From: Shewanella oncorhynchi
GTDB lineage: Bacteria > Pseudomonadota > Gammaproteobacteria > Enterobacterales > Shewanellaceae
Direction of reading: 5' to 3'
Length of the DNA: 64,000 bases
NCBI RefSeq assembly: GCF_012584455.1
Contig: NZ_JABAEB010000005.1
Location: forward strand, 372,001 to 436,000
A program made the position numbers and the translations under genes. The notes beneath the pieces are model-generated. The model was not told where the DNA came from and did no database searches. It saw nothing but the letters and a program-made list of their open reading frames with translations. This document shows, piece by piece, positions 48,124-56,023 of this stretch. Positions within the stretch are counted from its first letter, which is position 1. The number at the start of each line of letters is the position of its first letter.

Positions 48124-48987
48124 TTAGAACCTATAGGCAGCGCCGATAAAGTAGGTGCTGCTATAGTCTTGGTCTAACAAGGGACTGGCGGCAATCTCAT
48201 CGGCAATTAGAGTGTAACGAACTGCCAACAGTAGATCCCAATTGTCAGTTAATATGTAACGGGCCGTCATTTCCGCACCTTTATCCCAACCTGATTTTGC
48301 TTGATATCTTTCGCTCCAATAGGCGTTTTCACTGGGTCTAACGCTGTAATAATAATCCACTACGGCTTGGCTTTTCCAATCAAATACCAACGCAAACTCA
48401 AAAATGAAACGATCGTAATCCCAGCCATAGGTCCATTTTATTTGTGCTTCTGAACCTTGATGAACATTAAACATATCATGGGTGTACGCCAATCTAATAA
48501 TACCGAGCCGCGTATAGATGAATGCTTCGGCACCGCCAAGTAAGGTGAAGTTCCGAGTCTCTAAGGAATTAAACTCAGGCTCTGGCTCAGTCGACAAAGC
48601 CATACTATTTATGGCTTTGGCTTCAACTTGAGTGCCACGATTCAAAAAGATATTCGATGGGTCCCATTGATAGAAGTAGGCCCTATCTAAGCTATAACTT
48701 GTTATTAAGTTAATTGTAAAGCTTTCTTGCTCGGCTAAGGTATAACCTAAATTACCATTGTCGAAGAACCAGTGTTCGCCGTAATAGGCCACTGTTGGAA
48801 TAAAGAACAATGGAATATCGTCAAAATCCCTGAGTGGATTGCTTTTTTGTCCCCAGCCTATGGCGATGCCTAGATCCCAGTTGTTCATCTCAATACATTG
48901 ATTTTCTGGTGCACAGGCTTCTTTCGCCATTCCGATTGCAGGCAAAATACTTAAACTTGTAATAAGGACAAAAAGAATGCGATACAT
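48124..48987 (-). CDS. MipA/OmpV family outer-membrane protein
   Basis: 287 aa. A signal peptide ends near IGMA-KEA. The barrel starts with NNWDLGIAIGWGQKSNPL and PLFFIPTVAYYGEHWFFDNG, typical MipA/OmpV strands, and ends with ...FIGAAYRF. Two cysteines lie close together at the N-terminus (EACAPENQC). E. coli MipA scaffolds peptidoglycan enzymes and is linked to aminoglycoside response; the role here is unknown. It heads the operon mipA-DUF3019-regulator-kinase. Confidence 0.85.
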   Translation of the reverse strand: MYRILFVLITSLSILPAIGMAKEACAPENQCIEMNNWDLGIAIGWGQKSNPLRDFDDIPLFFIPTVAYYGEHWFFDNGNLGYTLAEQESFTINLITSYSLDRAYFYQWDPSNIFLNRGTQVEAKAINSMALSTEPEPEFNSLETRNFTLLGGAEAFIYTRLGIIRLAYTHDMFNVHQGSEAQIKWTYGWDYDRFIFEFALVFDWKSQAVVDYYYSVRPSENAYWSERYQAKSGWDKGAEMTARYILTDNWDLLLAVRYTLIADEIAASPLLDQDYSSTYFIGAAYRF

Positions 48988-49270
48988 GATTTAACGATTA
49001 AGGGCTGAGGTTAACAATACAGGAAAACAGATTAGCATTTTATGCTCAATTCAACAGTGGTTTCATTCACGGAGATGCAAAATGATACAGCTATCAATTA
49101 AATAATAAATTTATGAATTGCACAATATGTTGATAGTCATGCTAAAAGCTTATCTTGGCAGCTTTCGTACGGTTAATTGTGGATGTTAAATTTTGTGTTT
49201 TATAAGTTTCGAGTGTAACTGAAATGATGTTAATTATGATGTAAAAGCTGTGTTGCTTGGAAATAATAAT
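48988..49270. other. Intergenic stretch upstream of the mipA-like operon
   Basis: The 283 bp here (part of the 362-bp gap to the next gene) are AT-rich and hold no coding potential I can support. The region must contain the promoter of the minus-strand operon starting at 48987, and a binding site for the encoded response regulator would be expected here. I could not define direct repeats with confidence. Confidence 0.4.
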
Positions 49271-49292
49271 GCCATTCGCGAGTGTGAATGGC
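49271..49292 (-). terminator. Terminator of the small exported-protein gene
   Basis: GCCATTC-N8-GAATGGC; on the minus strand it is followed by ATTATTATTT. It lies 58 nt past the stop at 49350. Confidence 0.6.
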
Positions 49293-49349
49293 ACAGACTG
49301 AAGCCGAATAACCTACTTTGCGGTAATAACACAGAGATTAGAATGAAGA

Positions 49350-49586
49350 TTAATTGACCTCAGTAACTGACTTGTAGCCCATTTCTGTCAATTGATCGTT
49401 TACACAATCAAGCACATATTGTTTTAGCTCAGCATTTTCGACTTGATCTTCAGAGGCCATCTGCTGGCACACTTCTTTCAGTTGAGCGAGATCGGCTGCT
49501 GGTGCAGGCGGTAAAGAGGAGTCGTCAGCAAAGGAAGTGAAACTTACTAATGCCAATAGAGTAAAAACAGCTGATAACTTATTCAT
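49350..49586 (-). CDS. Small exported hypothetical protein
   Basis: 78 aa. The signal peptide is MNKLSAVFTLLALVSFTSFA, followed by a Pro/Ala linker (SSLPPAPAADLAQ) and an acidic helical region with two cysteines (EVCQQMAS and VLDCVNDQL) that could form one disulfide in a helical hairpin. The length, clean signal peptide and own terminator support a real gene. I do not recognise the family. Confidence 0.68.
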   Translation of the reverse strand: MNKLSAVFTLLALVSFTSFADDSSLPPAPAADLAQLKEVCQQMASEDQVENAELKQYVLDCVNDQLTEMGYKSVTEVN

Positions 49587-50273
49587 TTTATTTCCTTTAG
49601 TTATGTATTGTTAACCACAGATTAAGAAGCATTCTCTCAATACCACTGTGCCAACATCAGCAATTTATCACTGCTATTCTGTTTTAGATATAAATAATTT
49701 TTACCTTTCTTGATTAAGGTTTTTTACCTTGTTTTCCCTTGATTCGCTTCAAGTAAATGGGCTGGCTAAGTGTACTTTATTTGCTCTAGTTTGATTCATT
49801 TTCAGCATCTTTTGCTGCTTGAGTTAGGTTCACAACCCTCCCTCTGAACTTATGCGTGCTAAGTTGGCTCTTCTGAACTTGTGTTTGAAATTAATTGATG
49901 AAACTCTGCACTAAACTTATGCGCTTAACTTATGCGCTTAATTGTGCGTACAGTAGAACTTGGATTTCTTTCAAAAGTGTTGCTTACATCACTTTAAGGA
50001 ATTATTTGCGATAAAGTGCATTATTCTCACTGTTTATGGTCGATTTTTAATGAAGGTTTACTCGCCGCTGTTAACTGAATTATGCGGTAGTTATAAGAAG
50101 TCATATAAAATGAGATATGACGCATGTTGTAGGCCGTTTTTTTCCAAAATATTGAATTAAAAAGAATTAATTTTTATGTGTTTTTTAGTTAAAATTTTAT
50201 TTTATGGTTTATTGTTTTAACTTTATGTTTTTATTGTTTATTTTTATGTGTTCTTTTGTTTTTGATGATTACA
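49587..50273. other. AT-rich intergenic region with direct repeats
   Basis: No convincing gene. Visible structure: a tandem 13-bp repeat AACTTATGCGCTT at 49914-49926 and 49927-49939, with a diverged copy at 49847-49860; and two 20-bp repeats TTTTTATGTGTTyTTTwGTT at 50171-50190 and 50241-50260, matching at 18 of 20 positions and 70 bp apart. The DNA from 50160 to 50275 is strongly T-rich. A 66-codon TTG-started reading frame at 49960-50160 lacks a ribosome site or recognisable content. Confidence 0.6.
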
Positions 50274-50302
50274 TTGCTAAGATTGTAGCTATCCTCTAGA
50301 AT
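50274..50302 (+). promoter_or_regulatory. Sigma-70 promoter of the SatP-like transporter
   Basis: TTGCTA (50274-50279), a 17-bp spacer and TAGAAT (50297-50302). The start near 50309 gives a leader of about 83 nt. Confidence 0.55.
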
Positions 50303-50391
50303 GCGCCACTCTCGCAGGTGCGTGTGCATAAGATTAATGGCAAATGCTATTGATTTTTATTGAATTGTTGATTTTTCTCTAGGGGAACTCT

Positions 50392-50955
50392 GTGTCTACA
50401 AAACTGGCTAATCCAGCGCCATTAGGTTTAATGGGCTTTGGTATGACAACAATTTTGTTAAACATTCATAATGCGGGATATTTCCCTATTGATTCTATGA
50501 TCTTAGCCATGGGGATTTTTTACGGTGGCATTGGTCAAGTGATTGTGGGGATTATGTGTTTCATGCGCGGCGATACTTTCGGTACGACGGCATTTACCTC
50601 ATACGGTTTGTTTTGGTTAACGCTAGTGGGCCTCATTTTAATGCCTAATGCTGGCATTGCGGCGAGTCCAACGTATTTTATGGGCTGGTATTTAACGCTT
50701 TGGGGCATATTCACGGCATTTATGTTTGTGGGTTCTTTGCGTTATCCAAGAGCCAAACAGTTTGTGTTTGCTTCTTTAACTATCTTATTTTTTCTGCTGG
50801 CGGCGCGTGATTTTACGGGTAGCGCCTTGATTGGCACTATTGCGGGCTTTGAAGGGATACTTTGCGGTGCGAGTGCGATTTATTTTGCGATGGCGCAGGT
50901 GCTTAATAATGAGTATGGCCGTACGATTTTACCGGTGGGTGAATTGAAAAAGTAA
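50392..50955 (+). CDS. satP: SatP/YaaH-family acetate/succinate transporter
   Basis: 187 aa, six helices. The family motif N-P-A-P-L-G-L opens the protein (LANPAPLGLMGFGMTT), with FYGGIGQVIVGIM and a conserved FTSYGLFWL segment. These GPR1/FUN34/YaaH proteins move acetate (and succinate) with protons. The start is GTG, 11 nt after an AGGGGAA ribosome site. Monocistronic, with its own promoter and terminator. Confidence 0.93.
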   Translation: MSTKLANPAPLGLMGFGMTTILLNIHNAGYFPIDSMILAMGIFYGGIGQVIVGIMCFMRGDTFGTTAFTSYGLFWLTLVGLILMPNAGIAASPTYFMGWYLTLWGIFTAFMFVGSLRYPRAKQFVFASLTILFFLLAARDFTGSALIGTIAGFEGILCGASAIYFAMAQVLNNEYGRTILPVGELKK

Positions 50956-50976
50956 CGATTCAGCAATGCAGAGTTG

Positions 50977-51007
50977 TAAAAAAGGCTGATGAAGATCAGC
51001 CTTTTTT
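50977..51007. terminator. Bidirectional terminator after satP
   Basis: AAAAAAGGCTGA and TCAGCCTTTTTT around a 6-nt loop, between convergent genes. Confidence 0.88.
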
Positions 51008-51026
51008 ATGGATGTTTTTAGCTGTA

Positions 51027-51500
51027 CTAGATTTTAGTTTTAATATAGGCCACAGCTGCTTCATCTAAGCTACGGAGAGAAACATAACTCGTGCCTGCTT
51101 TGTGGGTGATCAAGAAGCCTTTTTCAGTTTCTTTAATCCGGTAAATCTCGGTCCATAAAATTTGGCTGGTCACAGATATAGATTGAGTATGAATCCCTTG
51201 CTCATCAATAGTGAGTGTGACCTCATTGCTGGCCGCTTTACTCATCATCTGACGCATCAACCACCATGCTTTGTGATACTTCACATTGAGAGCTTCGATA
51301 ACACCTAACCCAACAAAAAAGTAAGCTAAATAAAGGCTAATATCGGTGAAAATAAGCGCGATACCTATCAGTGTTAATCCAATGGCTTTGTAGTAAGGTT
51401 TGAGCGTGGGATCTGGTACCACTGATTGCGTATAGCATTCATCGAAATGGGCTTTATCTAAAATATACGTTGTGGAATATGAATAGGGCGTTGGCATCAT
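51027..51500 (-). CDS. YcxB-like membrane protein
   Basis: 157 aa. After a polar N-terminus (SYSTTYILDKAHFDECY) come two short helices (AIGLTLIGIALIFTDISLYLAYFFVG region) and a C-terminal soluble domain with a PH-like pattern (LTIDEQGIHTQS, WTEIYRIKETEKGFLIT). This matches YcxB-like (DUF3093/bPH-type) proteins, function unknown. The start is uncertain: tandem ATGs at 51500 and 51497 lack a good ribosome site, and a GTG at 51521 is in frame. Confidence 0.68.
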   Translation of the reverse strand: MMPTPYSYSTTYILDKAHFDECYTQSVVPDPTLKPYYKAIGLTLIGIALIFTDISLYLAYFFVGLGVIEALNVKYHKAWWLMRQMMSKAASNEVTLTIDEQGIHTQSISVTSQILWTEIYRIKETEKGFLITHKAGTSYVSLRSLDEAAVAYIKTKI

Positions 51501-51651
51501 GTCATCTAATTGAGGTGGCACTTAATGCGGGCTAGTGTAGCGATTACAGTGATGAAAGTAACTAACCTTGCTATTGCAAGCATGAATGAGCACTTTGGTG
51601 TTTTCAAATTCGACGTTCAAACCCGCTCGTTAATACAGGTCAAGATATGAG

Positions 51652-51680
51652 TTGGACAGAAATACGGCAACGGCTATATT
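51652..51680 (+). promoter_or_regulatory. Sigma-70 promoter of the DUF1971 gene
   Basis: TTGGAC (51652-51657), a 17-bp spacer and TATATT (51675-51680), about 60 bp ahead of the ATG at 51739. Confidence 0.55.
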
Positions 51681-51738
51681 AGTCTTGCCGTAAGCATTGT
51701 TCGATTTTCGTGATTTGACACAAGGAGTGCAAAACATC

Positions 51739-52077
51739 ATGGCCTTAGTCCCCAAAGATTTTGTAAATTACAAATCAACGCCGGTTTTCAACCATGACAA
51801 CGTTCCTAAAATGTTGCTGCACATGCACAATACTAAGGCTGGCGTGTATGGGCAGATCCAAGTGTTAACGGGCAGCTTAAAGTTTTATGGCTATACGGGT
51901 AGCAGGGGCGAATTAGATAAAGAAATTATTATTCGCGCAGGTGAAACCGCCATTTCACATCCTGAATATTGGCATAAAGTGGAGCTACTGACTGAAGATA
52001 CTCAGTTTAGACTCCACTTTTATGCCCATAAGGATTCGGCCATAGTGGCGCAGCAACAATCCGAGCGAAGCGAATAG
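51739..52077 (+). CDS. DUF1971 (TehB/YeaR-like cupin) protein
   Basis: 112 aa, single cupin fold. FVNYKSTPVFNHDNVPKMLLHMHNTKAGVYGQIQVLTGSLKFY covers residues 7-49 (only the ends cited matter: PVF...LL..H.TK.G...I.V..G.L.F), with ISHPEYWHKVE supplying further His residues for a metal. DUF1971 includes E. coli YeaR, a nitrate/nitrite/NO-induced protein. AAGGAG lies 11 nt before the ATG. Function unproven. Confidence 0.82.
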   Translation: MALVPKDFVNYKSTPVFNHDNVPKMLLHMHNTKAGVYGQIQVLTGSLKFYGYTGSRGELDKEIIIRAGETAISHPEYWHKVELLTEDTQFRLHFYAHKDSAIVAQQQSERSE

Positions 52078-52153
52078 TACCTAGCTCCTGCACCCTATTC
52101 ACTACATGCGGTTCTTGGCTGCATTGGCTACTTCTTTTTAATAACGATTTACG

Positions 52154-52570
52154 CTAATAGCGATTTCGTTCCTTTGGAATATCAGTTAAATACTCCACAA
52201 ATTCCACTTCAAAACCATGGGCATCGAAGAAGTAAATATTGCGTCGATAGGGATCTTCCATGCCATCTTTGGCAATAGGGAAACCTGCTTGGGTCAGTCT
52301 TGCTATCACAGCATCTAAGTTGTCGGTCACAAAGGCAAAATGCGCCAGTCCAATTTGATGACCTGCCAAATCGCGGTTTTCACCTTCACCATTGTCACTA
52401 AAAGCAATGTATTGATAATCATCGCCAAAATGAATCCAATTACGGGGTTTGCCGTACCAAGTGCCTTTATCGCCACCGCGAACACGCCAATGGGGGAAAG
52501 CCGCTTGATAAAAGCGCAGTGCTGCGGGGATGTCGTCTACCACTAAATTGATATGCTCTAAATGAATCAT
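52154..52570 (-). CDS. VOC (glyoxalase/bleomycin-resistance) family protein
   Basis: 138 aa. It starts IHLEHINLVVDDIPAALRFYQ and ends DAHGFEVEFVEYLTD, the paired beta-alpha-beta-beta-beta modules of the VOC fold. His near 4, His in IGLAHFAFV and Glu in FEVEFVE are candidate metal ligands. The substrate is unknown; glyoxalase I, dioxygenases and FosA-type enzymes share the fold. It follows the FMN reductase gene by 56 nt on the same strand and may be cotranscribed. Confidence 0.85.
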   Translation of the reverse strand: MIHLEHINLVVDDIPAALRFYQAAFPHWRVRGGDKGTWYGKPRNWIHFGDDYQYIAFSDNGEGENRDLAGHQIGLAHFAFVTDNLDAVIARLTQAGFPIAKDGMEDPYRRNIYFFDAHGFEVEFVEYLTDIPKERNRY

Positions 52571-52626
52571 AATGCGTTCCTTGTAATGATTTTAGTCTGT
52601 TGCTGGTGGTTAAAATCTCAAGCCGC

Positions 52627-53241
52627 TTACATACCGTAACAGTATTCCTGCTGTTTTGGGTACGCTTGATTGGCATGTTGTTCACGAATGGGGGCTAATG
52701 CTTGGGCGTATTGATGCAGCATATATAAGCTGTATTGCACTCTTTCCCTAAGCGCGATATCGCGGGCACTCTCAGGGATTGTATTGAGTACATGGCTGAC
52801 ATTGCGGATGATTAAGTGATCGGGTATGGGCACTAATTTATTGTTTTTAAGGGCATTCATCTTCACTTCAACGATAGGGTAGGTACCGCTAATACCGTCC
52901 GATATTGAGACTAATAAGGCGGGTTTATGGGCGGTTTCTTCACGAGTACACATCAACAAAAAGTTCTTCAGTAATGGTGATGCCATGCCGCCCCATTCCG
53001 GGGTGATCAGCACTAGCGCATCGGCTTCATCGACTCTGTGTTCTATTTCGGGCCAGTGTTCACCTTTGTTGTCTTCTTCTCCATCCCAAAAGGGCAGATT
53101 AAACAGGCATAGTTCTAAGTGATGTATCGTGTCGTAACCCATGTTGTGGGGAGATGAGAAACTGCTTTCCGCGATATAACGACCGACTTTAGCACTTTGT
53201 GAATCGGGTCTTTGGCTGGTGCTGATGATGAGTAATTTCAT
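52627..53241 (-). CDS. NADPH-dependent FMN reductase family protein
   Basis: 204 aa flavodoxin-like fold. The N-terminal phosphate loop is ISTSQRPDSQSAKVG, and TPEWGGMASPLLKNFL is the typical P-x-(Y/W)-x-G-x-x-x-x-x-LKN flavin segment. It probably reduces quinones, azo compounds or chromate, or supplies FMNH2. It is divergent from a SufR-like regulator; the shared 146-bp region carries a repeated AT-rich motif, so the regulator probably controls it. Confidence 0.85.
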   Translation of the reverse strand: MKLLIISTSQRPDSQSAKVGRYIAESSFSSPHNMGYDTIHHLELCLFNLPFWDGEEDNKGEHWPEIEHRVDEADALVLITPEWGGMASPLLKNFLLMCTREETAHKPALLVSISDGISGTYPIVEVKMNALKNNKLVPIPDHLIIRNVSHVLNTIPESARDIALRERVQYSLYMLHQYAQALAPIREQHANQAYPKQQEYCYGM

Positions 53242-53284
53242 TAAGTAAACCTATTTGTTTATAAATTATTTGTAAGGTAATTGC

Positions 53285-53341
53285 TTTATTTAATCTTGTA
53301 AAGGATAAAGTAAATAAAAAAGTTTATTTAATCTGTTAAAG
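53285..53341. promoter_or_regulatory. Direct-repeat operator candidates in the divergent promoter region
   Basis: TTTATTTAATCTTGTAAAG (53285-53303) and TTTATTTAATCTGTTAAAG (53323-53341) match at 17 of 19 positions and start 38 bp apart. They lie between the FMN reductase gene (start 53241) and the regulator gene (start 53388). That the regulator binds them is inferred. Confidence 0.6.
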
Positions 53342-53387
53342 CCGCGGAGATTGGGAGATAATGCTTCGGCTGAAATCGGGAGACTCA

Positions 53388-54023
53388 ATGAAAACTACTG
53401 ATAAGATTATTCAATTACTCAAGTTGCATGGCCCGCTTACTGCTAAAACCTTAGCGGAGGAATTGGCGTTAACGACTATGGGAGTGCGTCAACATCTGCA
53501 GGCTTTGGAAGATATGGGTGATGTGGATATTGAGGATCGAGTTGAAGGCCGCGGTCGCCCAACACGTTACTGGGGATTGACTGAACAAAGCCGTACTCAC
53601 TTTGCCGATCGCCATGAGGAATTGACGGTACAGCTGATTGACTCGGTAAAAATGATCTTTGGCGACCAAGGCTTGGATAAGCTTATCGGTCACAGGGAGC
53701 AAAGTGCGTTAGTCCAATATCGTGCGGCAATGGAAGGGGCTACTGATATTCCGACACGTTTGGCCATACTTGCGAAATTACGCTCGAACGAAGGTTATAT
53801 GGCGACCATGGAACACATCGATGGCGTGTATTTTTTACTCGAAAATCATTGTCCTATCTGCGCCGCAGCGACTAAGTGTTTGAACTTTTGCCGCTCTGAG
53901 TTGCAACTTTTCCAGCAGTTATTCGCTGATATTGCCGTGGTGAGCCGCGAAGAGCATATCATCGAAGGTGCTCGCCGCTGTGCATATAAAATTGCGGCAA
54001 TTAAAGTTGCGGCGATAGCCTAG
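53388..54023 (+). CDS. SufR-like winged-helix regulator with C-terminal cysteine cluster
   Basis: 211 aa. The N-terminal winged helix (TDKIIQLLKLHGPLTAKTLAEEL, LTTMGVRQHLQALE) includes the wing RGRPTRYWGLT, as in COG2345/SufR proteins. The C-terminal part has four closely spaced cysteines (NHCPICAAATKCLNFC) and a fifth in ARRCAY. In cyanobacterial SufR and related regulators a similar C-terminal cluster binds an Fe-S centre. The ATG at 53388 follows GGGAG; one at 53361 is in frame but lacks family support. Divergent from the FMN reductase/VOC genes. Confidence 0.83.
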   Translation: MKTTDKIIQLLKLHGPLTAKTLAEELALTTMGVRQHLQALEDMGDVDIEDRVEGRGRPTRYWGLTEQSRTHFADRHEELTVQLIDSVKMIFGDQGLDKLIGHREQSALVQYRAAMEGATDIPTRLAILAKLRSNEGYMATMEHIDGVYFLLENHCPICAAATKCLNFCRSELQLFQQLFADIAVVSREEHIIEGARRCAYKIAAIKVAAIA

Positions 54024-54050
54024 TAGTGCACTTAAGTTGTTTGTTTGAGG

Positions 54051-54073
54051 CGTTTTATCTGTGGGATAAAACG
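54051..54073. terminator. Hairpin between convergent genes (weak terminator)
   Basis: CGTTTTATC-TGTGG-GATAAAACG lies between the regulator stop and the TPR gene stop. There is no downstream T-run, so termination strength is doubtful. Confidence 0.5.
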
Positions 54074-54117
54074 TCACTGAAAGCTAACGCTATATATTAA
54101 GCATTAAACCTCGGAGC

Positions 54118-55002
54118 TTAGGGCTTATCAGGTTCGTGATAGGCCAATAAGGTTTCGAAACGAGGATGTCCTTTAAGTTGTGAGAAATCAGCTTCATCCA
54201 ACGCTAGCTCTTTGAAGGATGCGCTGTTATGGATGGCACGTTCCAAATCAGAAATTGCCCTATCTTCAACACCTAAACACGCAAAGGCGCAGGCTCTTTG
54301 ATAAAAAGCATGGGCGTTAGTTGGGTCAACTTCCAAAACACGATTACATAGGCTTTGTGCCCAATTAAATTCGCGCATTTCCATTGCGGCATCGGCCTTG
54401 TAGGTCAGCGCTTCCAAGTCTCCAGGTCGAATCGTGAGGATTTCATCGTAGACTTCAATTTTTTGTTCGGGTGTCTGGGCACTTTGGGCACGTAGCCACA
54501 GATTATGAATTTCATTAATCACTTCTATTTCACGATTATTATCCGTGATAGTACGACTCTTATGCTTGAGTTCTTGCTCGAGTAATTTGAACTTTTCTTC
54601 GTATTGTTCGGCAATACTCTGTAGCTGATTCGCGGCCAGTTTGGCGGTATGTGTCTTGATTTCCCGTAGGGATTGCCAGCCGATAAAGGCGACTAAAGAG
54701 GCGACGCCGGCGATCATATAAAAGAAGTAAGTGACAGTGACATTGGCGTAATTCATCGACTTGTCGGCAACGGCCAGTTCGCGATCTGTGATATCTATGG
54801 TGAGGCGCCGCTCAAGATCCTGTTGATCGTATCTGAGAGATTTGAGTTCATCGAAGACGTAGCGCTCTATCAGCGGTTTATCATGGATGGCGAAAGGTTG
54901 AGGCGCTTCAGGGGGATTTTCTGCATCGCTCGCTTGAGTGAAGAATGAGCTCGCGAGTATCACTAAAAACAAGGCTAAAAATAGCAGGTTCGAACGTATC
55001 AT
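54118..55002 (-). CDS. TPR-repeat membrane protein
   Basis: 294 aa from MIRSNLLFLALFL (55002). A signal peptide or first helix (residues 3-24) is followed by a periplasmic stretch (IERYVFDELKSLRYDQQDLERR), a membrane helix (YFFYMIAGVASLVAFIGW), a cytoplasmic coiled coil (AEQYEEKFKLLEQELKHKSR) and C-terminal TPR units (ALTYKADAAMEMREFNWAQSLCNRVLEVDPTNAHAFYQRACAFACL, quoted in part). Probably a scaffold; no partner is evident nearby. An ATG at 55044 is less likely because it would bury the signal sequence. Confidence 0.8.
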   Translation of the reverse strand: MIRSNLLFLALFLVILASSFFTQASDAENPPEAPQPFAIHDKPLIERYVFDELKSLRYDQQDLERRLTIDITDRELAVADKSMNYANVTVTYFFYMIAGVASLVAFIGWQSLREIKTHTAKLAANQLQSIAEQYEEKFKLLEQELKHKSRTITDNNREIEVINEIHNLWLRAQSAQTPEQKIEVYDEILTIRPGDLEALTYKADAAMEMREFNWAQSLCNRVLEVDPTNAHAFYQRACAFACLGVEDRAISDLERAIHNSASFKELALDEADFSQLKGHPRFETLLAYHEPDKP

Positions 55003-55204
55003 AACGGGACTTGCAGATAAGTTTTTGATGCGGTAACCACTCACAATAAGATGAATTGAACGCCTAGCTTAACAAATTTTGCCTAGTTTGATCTAATTTT
55101 GCTCTAAATAAGCTCTGTGATGCTTACAGTATCAGCTCGCTATGACCTGAACTCGCATCCTGCTAGAATGGCTATCCCATTCATATTTCGTCATTTGTGG
55201 TGTT

Positions 55205-55927
55205 ATGCAGTCTAAGCGCGGCCGACTCGATCGTTATCTTTGTACCCAGTTACACACTCACCGTAAAGCGGTGCGTGAATTGTTACTCTTGGGCCGAGTT
55301 CGTGTCGATGGATTGATAGTGAAGGACATGGATAGGCAAGTGGATGAGTTTTCTCACATCCAACTCGATGGGCAAATATTACAGGCCAACACGCCGGTTT
55401 ATTTGATGTTGCATAAGCCGATTGGCGTGGTGAGCGCGACTAAAGATACTCAGCATAAAACTGTGATTGATTTGCTCGATTGCGAAGCCCGTGATGAGTT
55501 ACATATCGCGGGTAGACTAGATTTAAATTCTTCGGGTTTGTTATTACTGACCAATGACAGTCGCTGGTCTGATGCACTAATGTCACCGACGCATAAGGTC
55601 GATAAAGTGTATCGCGTCACCTTAACTAATCCATTAACTGAAGAATATATCGCCGCATTTGCCGAAGGTATGTATTTCAGCTTTGAAGATATAATGACTC
55701 AGCCTGCTAAATTGGTGATCCTTGCTGATCATGTTGCTGAAGTGACTTTAAAGGAAGGTAAGTACCATCAAATTAAGCGGATGTTTGGTCGCTTTCGAAA
55801 CCCAGTTGTTGGTCTACATAGATTATCAATAGGTGATATTGTGTTGGATGAAGCTCTGGCGTCGGGCGAAAGTCGTATGCTGACTGCCGCAGAAGTGGCT
55901 TCTATCCGCTGTAAACCGGTAGCTTAG
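55205..55927 (+). CDS. RsuA/RluB-family pseudouridine synthase
   Basis: 240 aa. An S4 RNA-binding domain at the N-terminus (RLDRYLCTQ...KAVRELLLLGRVRVDG) precedes the catalytic domain with AGRLDLNSSGLLLLTND (catalytic Asp) and EGKYHQIKRMFGRF. Length and layout suit RsuA (16S rRNA position 516), but RluE and RluF share the motifs, so the target is a guess. Monocistronic. Confidence 0.88.
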   Translation: MQSKRGRLDRYLCTQLHTHRKAVRELLLLGRVRVDGLIVKDMDRQVDEFSHIQLDGQILQANTPVYLMLHKPIGVVSATKDTQHKTVIDLLDCEARDELHIAGRLDLNSSGLLLLTNDSRWSDALMSPTHKVDKVYRVTLTNPLTEEYIAAFAEGMYFSFEDIMTQPAKLVILADHVAEVTLKEGKYHQIKRMFGRFRNPVVGLHRLSIGDIVLDEALASGESRMLTAAEVASIRCKPVA

Positions 55928-56023
55928 AGACATAGAGCACTTCAATTTATTAGCCATTATTCTGCGGATTCTAAATATAAAAATGGACTTGAGAGTCAAG
56001 TGTCCCAAGCCCGTGACATGGGA

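Noticed and set aside
49960..50160. 66-codon TTG-started reading frame in the AT-rich gap
   Set aside because: No ribosome site, no signal peptide and no recognisable domain. It is compatible with chance in AT-rich DNA.
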